From an uncultured Alphaproteobacteria bacterium (lineage in GTDB: Bacteria; Pseudomonadota; Alphaproteobacteria; Geminicoccales; Geminicoccaceae), in NCBI GenBank assembly GCA_937995535.1, contig CALKJU010000046.1, forward strand, positions 1 through 64,000: a DNA stretch of 64,000 nt, read 5' to 3'. Below, piece after piece: positions 23,509-32,226 of the stretch. A model generated the notes under the pieces. It was not told the origin of the DNA. It did not search any database and saw only the letters and a program-made list of their open reading frames with translations. A program made the translations under genes and the position numbers. How positions within the stretch are numbered: position 1 is the stretch's first letter; every line of letters starts with the position of its first letter.

Positions 23509-24393
23509 ATGGCTGCGCCCGCCGCCGTCTCGCCCCGTCCGCCTTGGGAGGTTCGGCTCGCGGCCGGGATCGGGCTCCGCCACCCGCACGTCGCCCAGCT
23601 CATCGAGGAACCGCCCGCCGATCTCGCCTGGGTCGAGGTGCACACCGAGAACTACCTGGTCGACGGCGGGCCGCGGCTGCGTCAGCTTGAGCTGATCGCC
23701 GAGCGCTACGCGCTGTCCTTCCACGGCGTCGGCCTGTCGCTCGGCTCGGCCGACGAGCCCGACCGCGCCCATCTCGCCCGCATCCGCCGCCTGTGCGACC
23801 GCTTCGGCCCCGGTCTCGTCTCCGAGCACATCGCCTGGAGCGTCGAGGGCGGGCACTATCTCAACGACCTGTTCCCGATCCCCTACACCGAGGAGGCCCT
23901 GGCGACGGTCGCGCGCAACATCCGCATCGCGCAGGACGCGCTGGGCCGCCGCATCATGGTCGAGAACCCCAGCTCCTATCTGCGCTTTCTGGACAGCACC
24001 ATGGCCGAGTGCCGGTTCGTCGCCGAACTCGCGGCGCGCGCCGACTGCGATCTGCTGCTCGACGTCAACAACATCCATGTCAGCGCGCACAATCACGGCT
24101 TTGCCGTCGACGACTACCTCGCCGCGATCCCGTCCGAGCGGGTCGGCGAGCTGCATCTCGCCGGGCACGCCCGCGTCCTGGCCGATGGCGCCGTCCTGCT
24201 GATCGACGACCATGCCAGCGCCGTGATCCCCGCGGTCTGGGCGCTCTACGAGCGGACGCTGGCCAGGGTCGGCCCGCGGCCGACCCTGCTCGAGTGGGAC
24301 AACGACATCCCGCCGCTCGAGGTGCTGCTCGCCGAGCGCAGCCAGGCGCAGGCTTGGCTCGACCGCGTCGCCGTCCATGCCCGCGCTGCGTGA
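23509..24393 (+). CDS. bufB: MNIO-family (DUF692) peptide-modifying oxidase, BufB
   Basis: A 294-aa TIM-barrel multinuclear non-heme iron oxidase. Conserved metal-binding blocks include FHGVGLSLGS, EHIAWS, ENPSSYL, DVNNIHVSAHNH, ELHLAGH and DDHAS. It is predicted to modify Cys of the DUF2282 precursor encoded 21 bp upstream, with help from the DUF2063 protein whose gene overlaps its 3' end by 17 bp. Confidence 0.93.
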   Translation: MAAPAAVSPRPPWEVRLAAGIGLRHPHVAQLIEEPPADLAWVEVHTENYLVDGGPRLRQLELIAERYALSFHGVGLSLGSADEPDRAHLARIRRLCDRFGPGLVSEHIAWSVEGGHYLNDLFPIPYTEEALATVARNIRIAQDALGRRIMVENPSSYLRFLDSTMAECRFVAELAARADCDLLLDVNNIHVSAHNHGFAVDDYLAAIPSERVGELHLAGHARVLADGAVLLIDDHASAVIPAVWALYERTLARVGPRPTLLEWDNDIPPLEVLLAERSQAQAWLDRVAVHARAA

Positions 24394-25120
24394 GCTGCAG
24401 GCGCGTTTCGCCCGCGCCGTCCTCGGCGGGCCGCCGTCGGGCCTGCTCGACTCACTGGTCGCGGACCATCTGCCCCCGGCCCGCCGGCTCGCCGTCTACC
24501 GCGCCAACGTCCACATCGCGCTGCTGCGGGTGCTCGAGGGCGGTTTTCCGGCAACGCGCCGCGCTGCCGGAGAGGACCGGTTCCGCGCCGCGGCCATCGC
24601 GTTCCTGCGCGCCTCTCCGCCGGTCGAGCCGCGTCTGCACCTCTGGGGCGGCGCGTTCCCCGCCTGGCTCGCAGCGCACCCCGAAACCGCAGGTCAGCCC
24701 TGGCTCGGCGACCTCGCCGGGCTCGAATGGGCGCGCGAGGAGGTCTACTACGCCGCCGACGCCCCTGCGCTGGTGCCAACGGCGCTCGCCGCGCTGCCGC
24801 AGGAGCGCTATCCCGCCTTACGTCTGCGCCTGCATCCGACCGCGCGGCTGCTCGCCTCGCGCTGGCCGATCGACGCCCTGTGGCGGGGCGAGGTGGCGTC
24901 GCCGCCGCCCACGCCCGCGCACGTTCTCGTGAGCCGCCCGGGCATGGAGGTGCAGACCCTGGTGCTCACGGCGGGCGAGCATGCCCTCCTGGCGGCGCTG
25001 TCCGCGGACGCCACCCTGGCCGATGCCGCCGAGGCGGCGCTCGATGCCGAGCCCGGCCTCGACCTGACGGCGATCCTCGCCCGCCATCTCGCCGCGGGCA
25101 CCTTCACCAGCTTCGGCTGA
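24377..25120 (+). CDS. bufC: DUF2063 partner protein, BufC
   Basis: A 247-aa protein of the DUF2063 family (its N-terminal domain is often labelled as a putative DNA-binding domain). Family features: LRELQARFARAVLG at the start, YRANVHIALLRVLEGGFPATRR, and PWLGDLAGLEWAREEVYYA. In bufferin-type systems this protein binds the precursor and presents it to the MNIO enzyme. The 17-bp overlap with bufB supports a complex. Confidence 0.9.
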   Translation: MPALRELQARFARAVLGGPPSGLLDSLVADHLPPARRLAVYRANVHIALLRVLEGGFPATRRAAGEDRFRAAAIAFLRASPPVEPRLHLWGGAFPAWLAAHPETAGQPWLGDLAGLEWAREEVYYAADAPALVPTALAALPQERYPALRLRLHPTARLLASRWPIDALWRGEVASPPPTPAHVLVSRPGMEVQTLVLTAGEHALLAALSADATLADAAEAALDAEPGLDLTAILARHLAAGTFTSFG

Positions 25121-25143
25121 CCGCGATCTCCAGGAGGGAGACC

Positions 25144-25635
25144 ATGGGAGCGACGTCGCTCGAGGGCAGGGCCGCGATTGCGCCCGCCGGGATCCCCGCC
25201 CGGATCGATCGGCTGATCGGCTGGCTCGAAGGTTGGCCCGCCGGCGTCGTCCTGCTCGCCGCGCGGGTCTGGATGGCCTCGATCTTCTTCAGATCGGGGC
25301 TGCTGAAGATCCAGAACTTCGCCTCGGCGCAGTTCCTCTTCGCCGAGGTCCATCCGGTGCCGTTCCTGTCGCCCGCGCTCGCCGCCGCCCTCGCCACCGG
25401 CTTCGAGCTCGTCTGTCCGGTCCTGCTCGCCCTGGGCCTGCTGACCCGGCTCGCGGCTCTGCCGATGCTGGCGATGGCCCTGGTCATCCAGTTCGTCGTC
25501 GGCGCCGCCGACCCGGCCTTCTGGCAGACCGAGCACTACTACTGGATGCTGCTTCTGGGCATCCTCGTCACCAAGGGTGGCGGCCGCCTTTCGCTCGACG
25601 CGCTGCTCGAGCGCCGGACCGGCATTGCTCCGTAG
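25144..25635 (+). CDS. DoxX-family membrane protein of the bufferin operon
   Basis: A 163-aa protein with four membrane helices and the DoxX pattern (ARVWMASIFFRSGLLKIQNF, then GFELVCPVLLALGLLTR). DoxX genes are regular members of DUF2282/MNIO operons, where the product may assist quinone-linked oxidation or metal stress defence. ATG at 25144 lies 10 bp after GGAGGGAG. It ends 41 bp from the convergent SET gene. Confidence 0.9.
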   Translation: MGATSLEGRAAIAPAGIPARIDRLIGWLEGWPAGVVLLAARVWMASIFFRSGLLKIQNFASAQFLFAEVHPVPFLSPALAAALATGFELVCPVLLALGLLTRLAALPMLAMALVIQFVVGAADPAFWQTEHYYWMLLLGILVTKGGGRLSLDALLERRTGIAP

Positions 25636-25676
25636 CGCCCGGTGGCGCGCCGGCCCGTCCGCGCAACGCTCTGAGC

Positions 25677-26651
25677 CTACTCCGCCGCGACGCGGGCCGC
25701 TGCCCAGGCCGGCTCGGGTTCCAGCTCCGCCAGGACGAAGCTGCCGACGACACCGGCGGCGATGTAGAACTGGCGGCGCTCCGCCGGCAGGGCCGCGAAA
25801 GCGCCGACCAGCCCGCGGCAGTGCCGCGAGCCGCAGCAGCAGCGCATCGCCTCGTGGTCGCCGGCGAGATAGGTCGAGTAGTCGTAGGTGATCTCCTCGC
25901 CCGGCGCGATGTCGCGCAGGGCGATCAGCCGGTAGCCGCCCTGGTCGAGGCGGATGCCGGCGGTCGGCTCGCAGGAGTGGTTGGTGAGATCGTCGATGGC
26001 ACCGCGCGGCAGCAGGTACGCGTCGCGGCCGACCTGGAAGGTGTACCAGTCGAGCTCGTGGCCGTGCGCCGCGAGCTCGGCGCGGGTCACGGTGCGCGAA
26101 CTGTAGGTGGCCGCGTCCTCGTGCACGATGGTCTCGCCGGCGCGGAACGGGCGCGCGGCGAAGATGCCCGCCCCCTTGCCCCCGGCGTCGCTCACGTAGA
26201 GATCCCGGCACAGGGCGAGGTTGCGCATGATCTCGGCGCAGCGCTCGGGCGAGGGCAGGTCGGGCTCGGCGAACGTCGTCGCCGGCGGGCGGAACGGGGC
26301 CGCGGCCTCGGCGAGGCCGAGCAGCGGTGGGGCCGGCTCGATCGGGACCGGGGCCAGCGGCTCGGCGAGCGCCGCGTCCTGGAGGCGCTGCGACGCGGCC
26401 AGTGCCACCACCGAGACCTGGAGGAAGATGTTGACCACGCTGACGATGGTCAGCGGCAACTGCTCGATGCTCAGCGCGTAGAGGAGCTGGACGATGTCGA
26501 CCGCGGCCCAGCCGCCCCACGCGACCAGCGAGGTGGCACGACGCGCCTCGCGGCTGTGCCACAGGAGCCAGAGCTGCGGCAGGTAGAACAGGTCGCCGGC
26601 CACGCCGAGGACGCCGTAAAGAAGGCCGAACACCTCAGGGGACAGGCCCAT
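25677..26651 (-). CDS. SET-domain protein with N-terminal membrane region
   Basis: A 324-aa protein (339 if the ATG at 26696 is used). Residues 1-95 hold about three membrane helices resembling a half PQ-loop/SWEET unit (FYLPQLWLLWHS, then WGGWAAVDIVQLLYAL). A Pro/Ala linker leads to a SET domain at about 160-290 with KGAGIFAARPFRAGE, DDLTNHSCEPTAG and EEITYDYSTY, followed by a post-SET cluster (CCCGSRHC) expected to bind zinc. These motifs form the SAM and lysine channel in protein lysine methyltransferases, and all look intact. A membrane-tethered SET enzyme in a bacterium is uncommon; target unknown. Confidence 0.85.
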   Translation of the reverse strand: MGLSPEVFGLLYGVLGVAGDLFYLPQLWLLWHSREARRATSLVAWGGWAAVDIVQLLYALSIEQLPLTIVSVVNIFLQVSVVALAASQRLQDAALAEPLAPVPIEPAPPLLGLAEAAAPFRPPATTFAEPDLPSPERCAEIMRNLALCRDLYVSDAGGKGAGIFAARPFRAGETIVHEDAATYSSRTVTRAELAAHGHELDWYTFQVGRDAYLLPRGAIDDLTNHSCEPTAGIRLDQGGYRLIALRDIAPGEEITYDYSTYLAGDHEAMRCCCGSRHCRGLVGAFAALPAERRQFYIAAGVVGSFVLAELEPEPAWAAARVAAE

Positions 26652-26850
26652 GCCGCAGAAGCCCCCGCTTCCGGCCGTGCAGGCGCCGTCGCGCATCGCA
26701 CCGGCGCGTCGGCCCTTCCGACCCGTACCGTTCGTCGCGGGACCGCGCGCTGATTGTGCTGGTCCTCGATCTTCTTAGCGCACAGGTTGAGTGGGCGGAA
26801 GAACCTTTGCGGGTCGGCGGCCGTGCTGGCCCGATCCGCTCGACGGAAGG

Positions 26851-27285
26851 TCACGCGGCGGCGGCGGGTGGGATGGCGTAGCTGCCGACGCCGTGCGCGA
26901 CCGGTCGAAGCGGATCCTCCGCGGGGACTACGACGACCTCGCCCACCGCCAGGGTCCGCCCGAGGCGCAGGATGCGACCCTTGGCGAGCAGATCGCCGGG
27001 CCGCGGCTTGCTCAGGAAATGAAAGCTCATGTCAGTGGTCACCGCCAGCTCGACCCGGCCGACCAGCGAGAGCACGACACCGTAGAGCGTGACGTCGGCG
27101 AGGCCCATCATCGCCGGTCCGCAGATCGTCCCGCCCGGCCGCACCAGCATGTCCTGCCAGGGCAGGCGCATCTCCACCTCCCCGGCGGTGAATCTCTCGA
27201 CCTTGAGACCGAGCAGGCCGACATAGGGCACGCCCTGGCTCGCCAGCTCCTCGAACTCGGCGGCGGTCAGCTTGAGACGCGGCAT
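26851..27285 (-). CDS. PaaI-type hotdog thioesterase
   Basis: A 144-aa hotdog-fold protein with the PaaI_thioesterase pattern: GGTICGPAMMGLADVTLYG for the core helix and VTTDMSFHFLSKPRPGDL for the following strands. It probably hydrolyses acyl-CoA esters. It is divergent from the crotonase-fold gene, with 32 bp between the starts, so the two may share a control region. The 199 bp between this gene and the SET gene contain nothing recognisable. Confidence 0.88.
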   Translation of the reverse strand: MPRLKLTAAEFEELASQGVPYVGLLGLKVERFTAGEVEMRLPWQDMLVRPGGTICGPAMMGLADVTLYGVVLSLVGRVELAVTTDMSFHFLSKPRPGDLLAKGRILRLGRTLAVGEVVVVPAEDPLRPVAHGVGSYAIPPAAAA

Positions 27286-27317
27286 CGCTGGCGGCCTCCG
27301 GTCCTTGCCTCGCGGGG

Positions 27318-28160
27318 ATGGTGCTGGATATAGGTCGGGTCATGAGTGCTGGGCCAGCCACGGCGCGGGCGGCGCCGGTCAGCGAAGAGCCGCAGCTGCT
27401 GCGCGAGGCGCGCGGCGGCGTGGTGCGGCTGACGCTCAACCGCCCCGCCGCCTTCAACGCCCTGTCGCGCGAGCTCCTGACCGCGCTGCTGGACGAGATC
27501 GAGCGGATCGGCGCCGATCGCGCCGCGCGCGTGGTCGTGCTGGCCGGCCGCGGCCGCGCTTTCTGCGCCGGCCACGATCTCAAGGAGATGGGCTGCGATC
27601 TCGGCCAGGCGGCGCTCGAGGAGCTGTTCGGCCTGTGCGGCCGGTTCATGCTCGGCCTGACCCGGTTGCCGCAGCCGGTGATCGCCCGGGTCGACGGCAT
27701 CGCCACCGCCGCCGGCTGCCAGCTCGTCGCCGCGTGCGACCTCGCGGTCTGCAGCGAGACCAGCCGCTTCGCCACCTCGGGCGTCAAGTACGGCCTGTTC
27801 TGCAGCACGCCGATGGTCCCGCTGTCGCGCAACGTGCCGCGCAAGGCGGCCATGGAGATGCTGCTGACCGGCGACTTCATCGACGCCGCCGAAGCGCACC
27901 GGCTGGGGCTGGTCAACCGTGTCGTCCCGGCGGCCGAGCTCGACGCCGCCGTGGACGCGCTGGCCGATCGCCTTCTCGACAAGCCGCGCGAGGTTCTGGC
28001 GCTCGGCAAGCGGGCCTTCTACGCGCAGCTCGAGCAGTCCTTGGAGGAGGCCTACGCGACCGGGACGCGGGCGATCGTCGCCAATGCGCTGGGCGCGGAC
28101 TTCGCCGCCGGGCTCGATGCGTTCGTGCACAAGCGCAAGCCGGTGTGGCCCGGCGACTGA
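27318..28160 (+). CDS. Enoyl-CoA hydratase/isomerase-family protein
   Basis: A 280-aa crotonase-fold protein. The CoA/oxyanion elements are present (GRGRAFCAGHDLKEM; IATAAGCQLVAACDLAVCS). The two Glu used by enoyl-CoA hydratases are absent: GGCE is GCQ here, and the second Glu region reads GVKYGLFCSTPMVPLSR. This pattern matches the ECHDC2/ECHDC3-like subgroup, whose reactions are poorly defined. ATG at 27318 or 27342 could be the start. It lies 34 bp before the glucan gene. Confidence 0.88.
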   Translation: MVLDIGRVMSAGPATARAAPVSEEPQLLREARGGVVRLTLNRPAAFNALSRELLTALLDEIERIGADRAARVVVLAGRGRAFCAGHDLKEMGCDLGQAALEELFGLCGRFMLGLTRLPQPVIARVDGIATAAGCQLVAACDLAVCSETSRFATSGVKYGLFCSTPMVPLSRNVPRKAAMEMLLTGDFIDAAEAHRLGLVNRVVPAAELDAAVDALADRLLDKPREVLALGKRAFYAQLEQSLEEAYATGTRAIVANALGADFAAGLDAFVHKRKPVWPGD

Positions 28161-28194
28161 GCATTTCCCACCCTCCGCAACGCGAGACCTGCCG

Positions 28195-29790
28195 ATGACG
28201 CGCCGCATCACCCGTCGCCACGCGCTCATGCTCGGCGCGGTCGCTGCGTTGGCGGCGGGGCGGCCGGACGGCGGCGGCCGGGCGCGCGCCGACGAGGGCC
28301 TGGAATTCGGGCCGCCCGAGCCGTTCAGCTTCGACCGGCTGATCGAGCGGGCGCGTGAGATGGCGCGGGGGCCGCATGTCGAGCCGCCGCGCCCCGATCC
28401 GGAGATCGTGCGGCGTATCGACTACGACGCCTACGGGCGGATCGGCACCAAATTCGAGAACGCGCTGTTCGCCACCGGCCCGGGCGTCTACCCGATCTCG
28501 CTCAAGCATGTCGGGGTGTTCTTCCCGAAGACGGTGCGCATGCACACCGTCGAGGACGGCATGGCCCGCGAGGTCGTCTATCGCGACGACTATTTCGCCA
28601 TGCCGCCCGACCATGTGGCGCACGGCCTGCCGTCCGAGCCCTCCGCCTTCGCCGGCTTCTGGATCTACGAATCGCGCCTGCGCGGCGACTGGACCAAGCT
28701 CGAGCCCTGGGCGACCTTTCTCGGCGCGTCCTACTTCCGCGCCGTCGGCGAGCTGGGTCAGGTCGGCCAGTCGGCGCGCGGTCTGGCCCTCGGCTCGGGC
28801 GATCCGGGCCCGGAGGAGTTCCCCGACTTCATCGAGCACTGGTTCGAGCCGGCGCTGACCGAGGACGCGCCGGTGGTCGTGCACAGCCTGCTCAGCTCGC
28901 CCAGCATCACCGGCGCCTACCGCTTCGAGCTGCGGCGCACCTCGGGCGTCGTGATGGACATCGACTGCCGCCTCTTCCCGCGCCGCGAGATCGCGCGCCT
29001 GGGCGTCGCGCCGCTCACCTCGATGTTCTGGTTCGGCGAGCACAACAAGCGCTACGCCGAGGACTGGCGACCCGAGGTACATGACGCCGACGGCCTGGCG
29101 ATGTGGACGAGCTGGGGCGAGCATCTCTGGCGACCGCTCAACAACCCCTGGCGGATCGTGACCTCGAGCTTTTTCGACGAGAACCCGCGCGGCTTCGGGC
29201 TCTCGCAGCGCGACCGCAACTACGACCACTATCTCGACGGCGTGCGCTATCACCTGCGCCCGTCGACCTGGGTCGAGCCGCTCGAGCCCTGGGGCAAGGG
29301 CTCGGTGCAGCTCGTCGAGATCCCGACCGACGACGAGATCTACGACAACATCGTGGCCTTCTGGGTACCCGAGCGGAAGCCGCAGGGCGGCGACGCGCTG
29401 GCCTGGCGCTACCGGCTGCACTGGCTGGCCGACGAGCCGTTCTTTCCCCGCGACCGCCTCGCCATGGTGTTCCAGACCGGGATCGGCAAGGGCGGCCAGC
29501 CGGGCCAGCCCCGGCCGAAGGGCATCTACAAGTTCATGGTCGATTTCGTCGGCGGACCGTTCGACACCTGGGACGCGGTGGACAAGCCCGAGGCCGTCGT
29601 CGGCAGCTCGGTGGGCACGATCGAGCGCATCTTCGTCGAGAACACGCCGTTCACGAAGCGTTGGCGGATGACCTTCGACCTCGACGCGAAGCCGGGCGAG
29701 GTCGCGGAGCTGCGGGCCTATTTCAAGGGGCCGGACGGGCCGATCAGCGAGACCTGGCTGTTCCAGTTCCACGTGCCGCAGGCGGCGTGA
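28195..29790 (+). CDS. opgD: Periplasmic glucan biosynthesis protein, OpgD/OpgG family
   Basis: A 531-aa MdoG-family protein for osmoregulated periplasmic glucan backbone structure. The leader is a Tat signal (RRITRRHALML then an Ala-rich stretch), as in OpgD rather than Sec-exported OpgG. Family blocks include YRIGTKFENALFATG-like DYDAYGRIG, GASYFRAVG, TSMFWFGEHN and NPRGFGLSQRDRNYDHYLD. No opgH glucosyltransferase gene is in the window. ATG at 28195 gives the complete Tat signal. Confidence 0.92.
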   Translation: MTRRITRRHALMLGAVAALAAGRPDGGGRARADEGLEFGPPEPFSFDRLIERAREMARGPHVEPPRPDPEIVRRIDYDAYGRIGTKFENALFATGPGVYPISLKHVGVFFPKTVRMHTVEDGMAREVVYRDDYFAMPPDHVAHGLPSEPSAFAGFWIYESRLRGDWTKLEPWATFLGASYFRAVGELGQVGQSARGLALGSGDPGPEEFPDFIEHWFEPALTEDAPVVVHSLLSSPSITGAYRFELRRTSGVVMDIDCRLFPRREIARLGVAPLTSMFWFGEHNKRYAEDWRPEVHDADGLAMWTSWGEHLWRPLNNPWRIVTSSFFDENPRGFGLSQRDRNYDHYLDGVRYHLRPSTWVEPLEPWGKGSVQLVEIPTDDEIYDNIVAFWVPERKPQGGDALAWRYRLHWLADEPFFPRDRLAMVFQTGIGKGGQPGQPRPKGIYKFMVDFVGGPFDTWDAVDKPEAVVGSSVGTIERIFVENTPFTKRWRMTFDLDAKPGEVAELRAYFKGPDGPISETWLFQFHVPQAA

Positions 29791-29804
29791 CGCCCGCGCC
29801 GCGT

Positions 29805-31289
29805 TCAGACCCCGCCGAGATAGCGCTCGCGCAGGTGGGCGAGGAACGGCTCCGGCGAGAGCGGCGCGCCGGTCGCCTCGACGACCAGCTCCTGCCAGTC
29901 CGGGCGCGATCCGTGCCCATGCACCGCGCGGCGTAGCCAGCCGAGCAGCGGCGCCATGTCGCCGGCGGCGATGCTCGTGCGCAGCTCCGGGACGTCGCGC
30001 AGCGCCGCCTGGAAGAGCTGCGCCGCGAGCATCGCGCCCAGCGTGTAGTCGGGGAAGTAGCCGAATCCGCCGACCGGCCAGTGGATGTCCTGCAGGCAGC
30101 CGTGGCGGTCGTCGGGCGGGACGATGCCGAGCAGCTCGTGCATCGCCTCGTTCCACGCCGCCGGCAGGTCGGCGAGCGCGAGATCGCCCGCGAGCAGCGC
30201 CCGCTCCAGCCGCCAGCGCAGGACGATGTGCAGCGGGTAGGTCATCTCGTCGGCGTCGACCCGGATCAGCGAACGCTCGACCCGCCGGTAGAGCGCCGCG
30301 AGGTTCTCCGGGGCGAAGGCCGGGTCGGGGCCGAAGGTGCGGGCCAGCTCGCCGGCGAGGAAGCCGACGAACTCGGCCGACCGGCAGGCCTGCATCTCCA
30401 TCAGCAGCGACTGGCTCTCGTGGATCACGATGCCGCGCGCGTCGCCGACCGGCTGGCCGCGCCAATCCCGCGGCAGGCCCGCCTCGTAGAGCGCGTGGCC
30501 GGTCTCGTGGAGGATCGCCATCAGCGCCGAGACCACCTCGTCCTCGCGGTAGCGGGTGGTGATGCGGATGTCGTCCGGCACCCCGCCACAGAAGGGGTGG
30601 GTGCTCTCGTCGAGCCGGCCGTGGTCGAAGTCGAAGCCGAGCCGCTCGATCAGCCGCCGGCCCAGCGCGCGCTGCCGCTCGACCGGGAACGGGCCCTTGG
30701 GCGGCACGGCCGGCCGCTGCCGCGCGAGCGCATCGTCGATCATCGCTGGCAGCGCCGCCTCGACCGGTGCCAGCAGCCGTTCGACCTCGGCCGAACGCAG
30801 CCCGGGCTGGAACTCGTCGAGCAGTGCGTCGTAGGGAGCGAGGCCGAGCCCGGCGCCGACCTGACCCGCGGCCTCCCGGGTCAGCCGCACCACTTCCTCG
30901 AGGTGTGGCCGGAGCATCGCGAAGTCGCTGGCGGCGCGCGCATCGCGCCAGACCAACTCGCAGCCGTTGGTGGCGCGCGTCAGCGCCTCGACGATCGCCG
31001 GGTCGAGTGCGGTCGCGCGCACATGGCGGCGGCGCATCTCGCGCAGATTGGCCCGCTGCCAGGGATCGAGCCCGTCCTGCGCCAGCGCCTCGTCGAGCAG
31101 TGCGGCGGTGTCCGGCGAGCTCAGCGTGTCGTGCGCCAGGCGGCGCAGCGTGGCGAGCTGGTCGCCGCGGACACGGCCACCGCCCTTCGGCATGCACACC
31201 GCCTGGTCCCAGGACAGGACCGAGATGGCACCCTCGATGTCGGCGAGGCGTCGGAACCGTGCCTCAAGCGCCGTGTAGGGCGAAGCCAT
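29805..31289 (-). CDS. M32 family carboxypeptidase (Taq type)
   Basis: A 494-aa zinc metallocarboxypeptidase. The HETGH motif (HExxH) with HESQS about 30 residues later gives the zinc ligands; STHPFCGGVPDDIRITTRY is typical of M32, and the length is normal. It acts in the cytoplasm on peptide C-termini. Its ATG at 31289 overlaps the last 26 bp of ctaA, so it is the terminal gene of the cytochrome oxidase operon. Confidence 0.93.
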   Translation of the reverse strand: MASPYTALEARFRRLADIEGAISVLSWDQAVCMPKGGGRVRGDQLATLRRLAHDTLSSPDTAALLDEALAQDGLDPWQRANLREMRRRHVRATALDPAIVEALTRATNGCELVWRDARAASDFAMLRPHLEEVVRLTREAAGQVGAGLGLAPYDALLDEFQPGLRSAEVERLLAPVEAALPAMIDDALARQRPAVPPKGPFPVERQRALGRRLIERLGFDFDHGRLDESTHPFCGGVPDDIRITTRYREDEVVSALMAILHETGHALYEAGLPRDWRGQPVGDARGIVIHESQSLLMEMQACRSAEFVGFLAGELARTFGPDPAFAPENLAALYRRVERSLIRVDADEMTYPLHIVLRWRLERALLAGDLALADLPAAWNEAMHELLGIVPPDDRHGCLQDIHWPVGGFGYFPDYTLGAMLAAQLFQAALRDVPELRTSIAAGDMAPLLGWLRRAVHGHGSRPDWQELVVEATGAPLSPEPFLAHLRERYLGGV

Positions 31290-32226
31290 CCGGGCTCCTC
31301 CTCGCGGCTGCCGGCCGGCCGGTCGACGCCGAGCGCCACAGCAGCCGGCAGATGACGACGAACAGCAGCACGCCGACCGCTTGGTGCAGCACCGCCATGG
31401 GCAGGGGCACCTGCCAGACGATGACCAGCGCGCCCAGCCCGACCTGCGCCACGACCAGGGCGAGCGCGAGGCTGGCGAGGCGGCGACGCGCCGGATCGAG
31501 GCCGCGGCAGGCGAACCACAGCGCCAGCACGGCGATGCCGGTCGCCGCCGCCAGCAGCCGGTGGGCGAAATGGATCGCGACCAGCGGATCGCCGAGATCC
31601 GGCAGCCACGCGCCGTCGCAGTCCGGCCAGGTGGCGCAGGCCAGCGCGGCACCGCTCTTGGTCGTCATCGCCGCGCTGGCCATGGCGCCGAGCGCCAAAA
31701 GGGCGGCGACGCCGGCGAGCAGCGACACGGCCGGTGCGGGTGGCAGCGGCTCCGGCAGCTCTGCGGCACGCGTCGCGACGAGGATCAGCAGCGCCAGGAT
31801 GATCAGCGCGTTGCCGAGATGTACCGCTACCGACCACGGGCTGTTGCTGTCGAAGACGGTGAACGCTCCGAGACCACCCTGGACGAGGAGGAGGACGAGC
31901 AGGAGCGCGCCGAGCCCGGGCAGGCCGCGGTCGCGCGCGCGAAGGGCCACCGCCAGGACGGCGATGGCGAGGACGATCGGCCCGAGCAGCACGCCCGCGA
32001 TCAGCCGGTGCACCCACTCCAGCATCACCTGGCCGTAGCTGTAGGTGATCCCGGGGACCGCTGCGATGTCGGCCGGGAGCGGCACCCAGTGTCCGTAGCA
32101 GGTCGGCCAGTCGGGGCATGACAGGCCGGAATCGGTCACGCGAACGAGACCGCCCAGGACGATGAGCAGGTAGGTCAGGCCAGCCGCGGCGATCGCGGCG
32201 ATCTTGAGGCTGCGCAGGCCCGTCAC
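31264..32226 (-). CDS. ctaA: Heme A synthase (CtaA/COX15)
   Basis: A 320-aa protein with eight membrane helices that oxidises heme O to heme A for aa3-type oxidase. Key features are GGLVRVTDSGLSCPDWPTCYG and paired His in membrane helices (LEWVHRL, HLGNA, HFAHRL, LHQAVG). Start is GTG at 32226, overlapping the SURF1 stop as GTGA; the longer open frame would run into SURF1. Belongs with ctaB, whose product makes heme O. Confidence 0.93.
   Translation of the reverse strand: MTGLRSLKIAAIAAAGLTYLLIVLGGLVRVTDSGLSCPDWPTCYGHWVPLPADIAAVPGITYSYGQVMLEWVHRLIAGVLLGPIVLAIAVLAVALRARDRGLPGLGALLLVLLLVQGGLGAFTVFDSNSPWSVAVHLGNALIILALLILVATRAAELPEPLPPAPAVSLLAGVAALLALGAMASAAMTTKSGAALACATWPDCDGAWLPDLGDPLVAIHFAHRLLAAATGIAVLALWFACRGLDPARRRLASLALALVVAQVGLGALVIVWQVPLPMAVLHQAVGVLLFVVICRLLWRSASTGRPAAARRSPDGFALHGA

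Noticed and set aside
27913-31197. Very long minus-strand frame spanning the crotonase, OpgD and M32 genes
   Set aside because: It crosses three recognisable genes in other frames and has no domain of its own.
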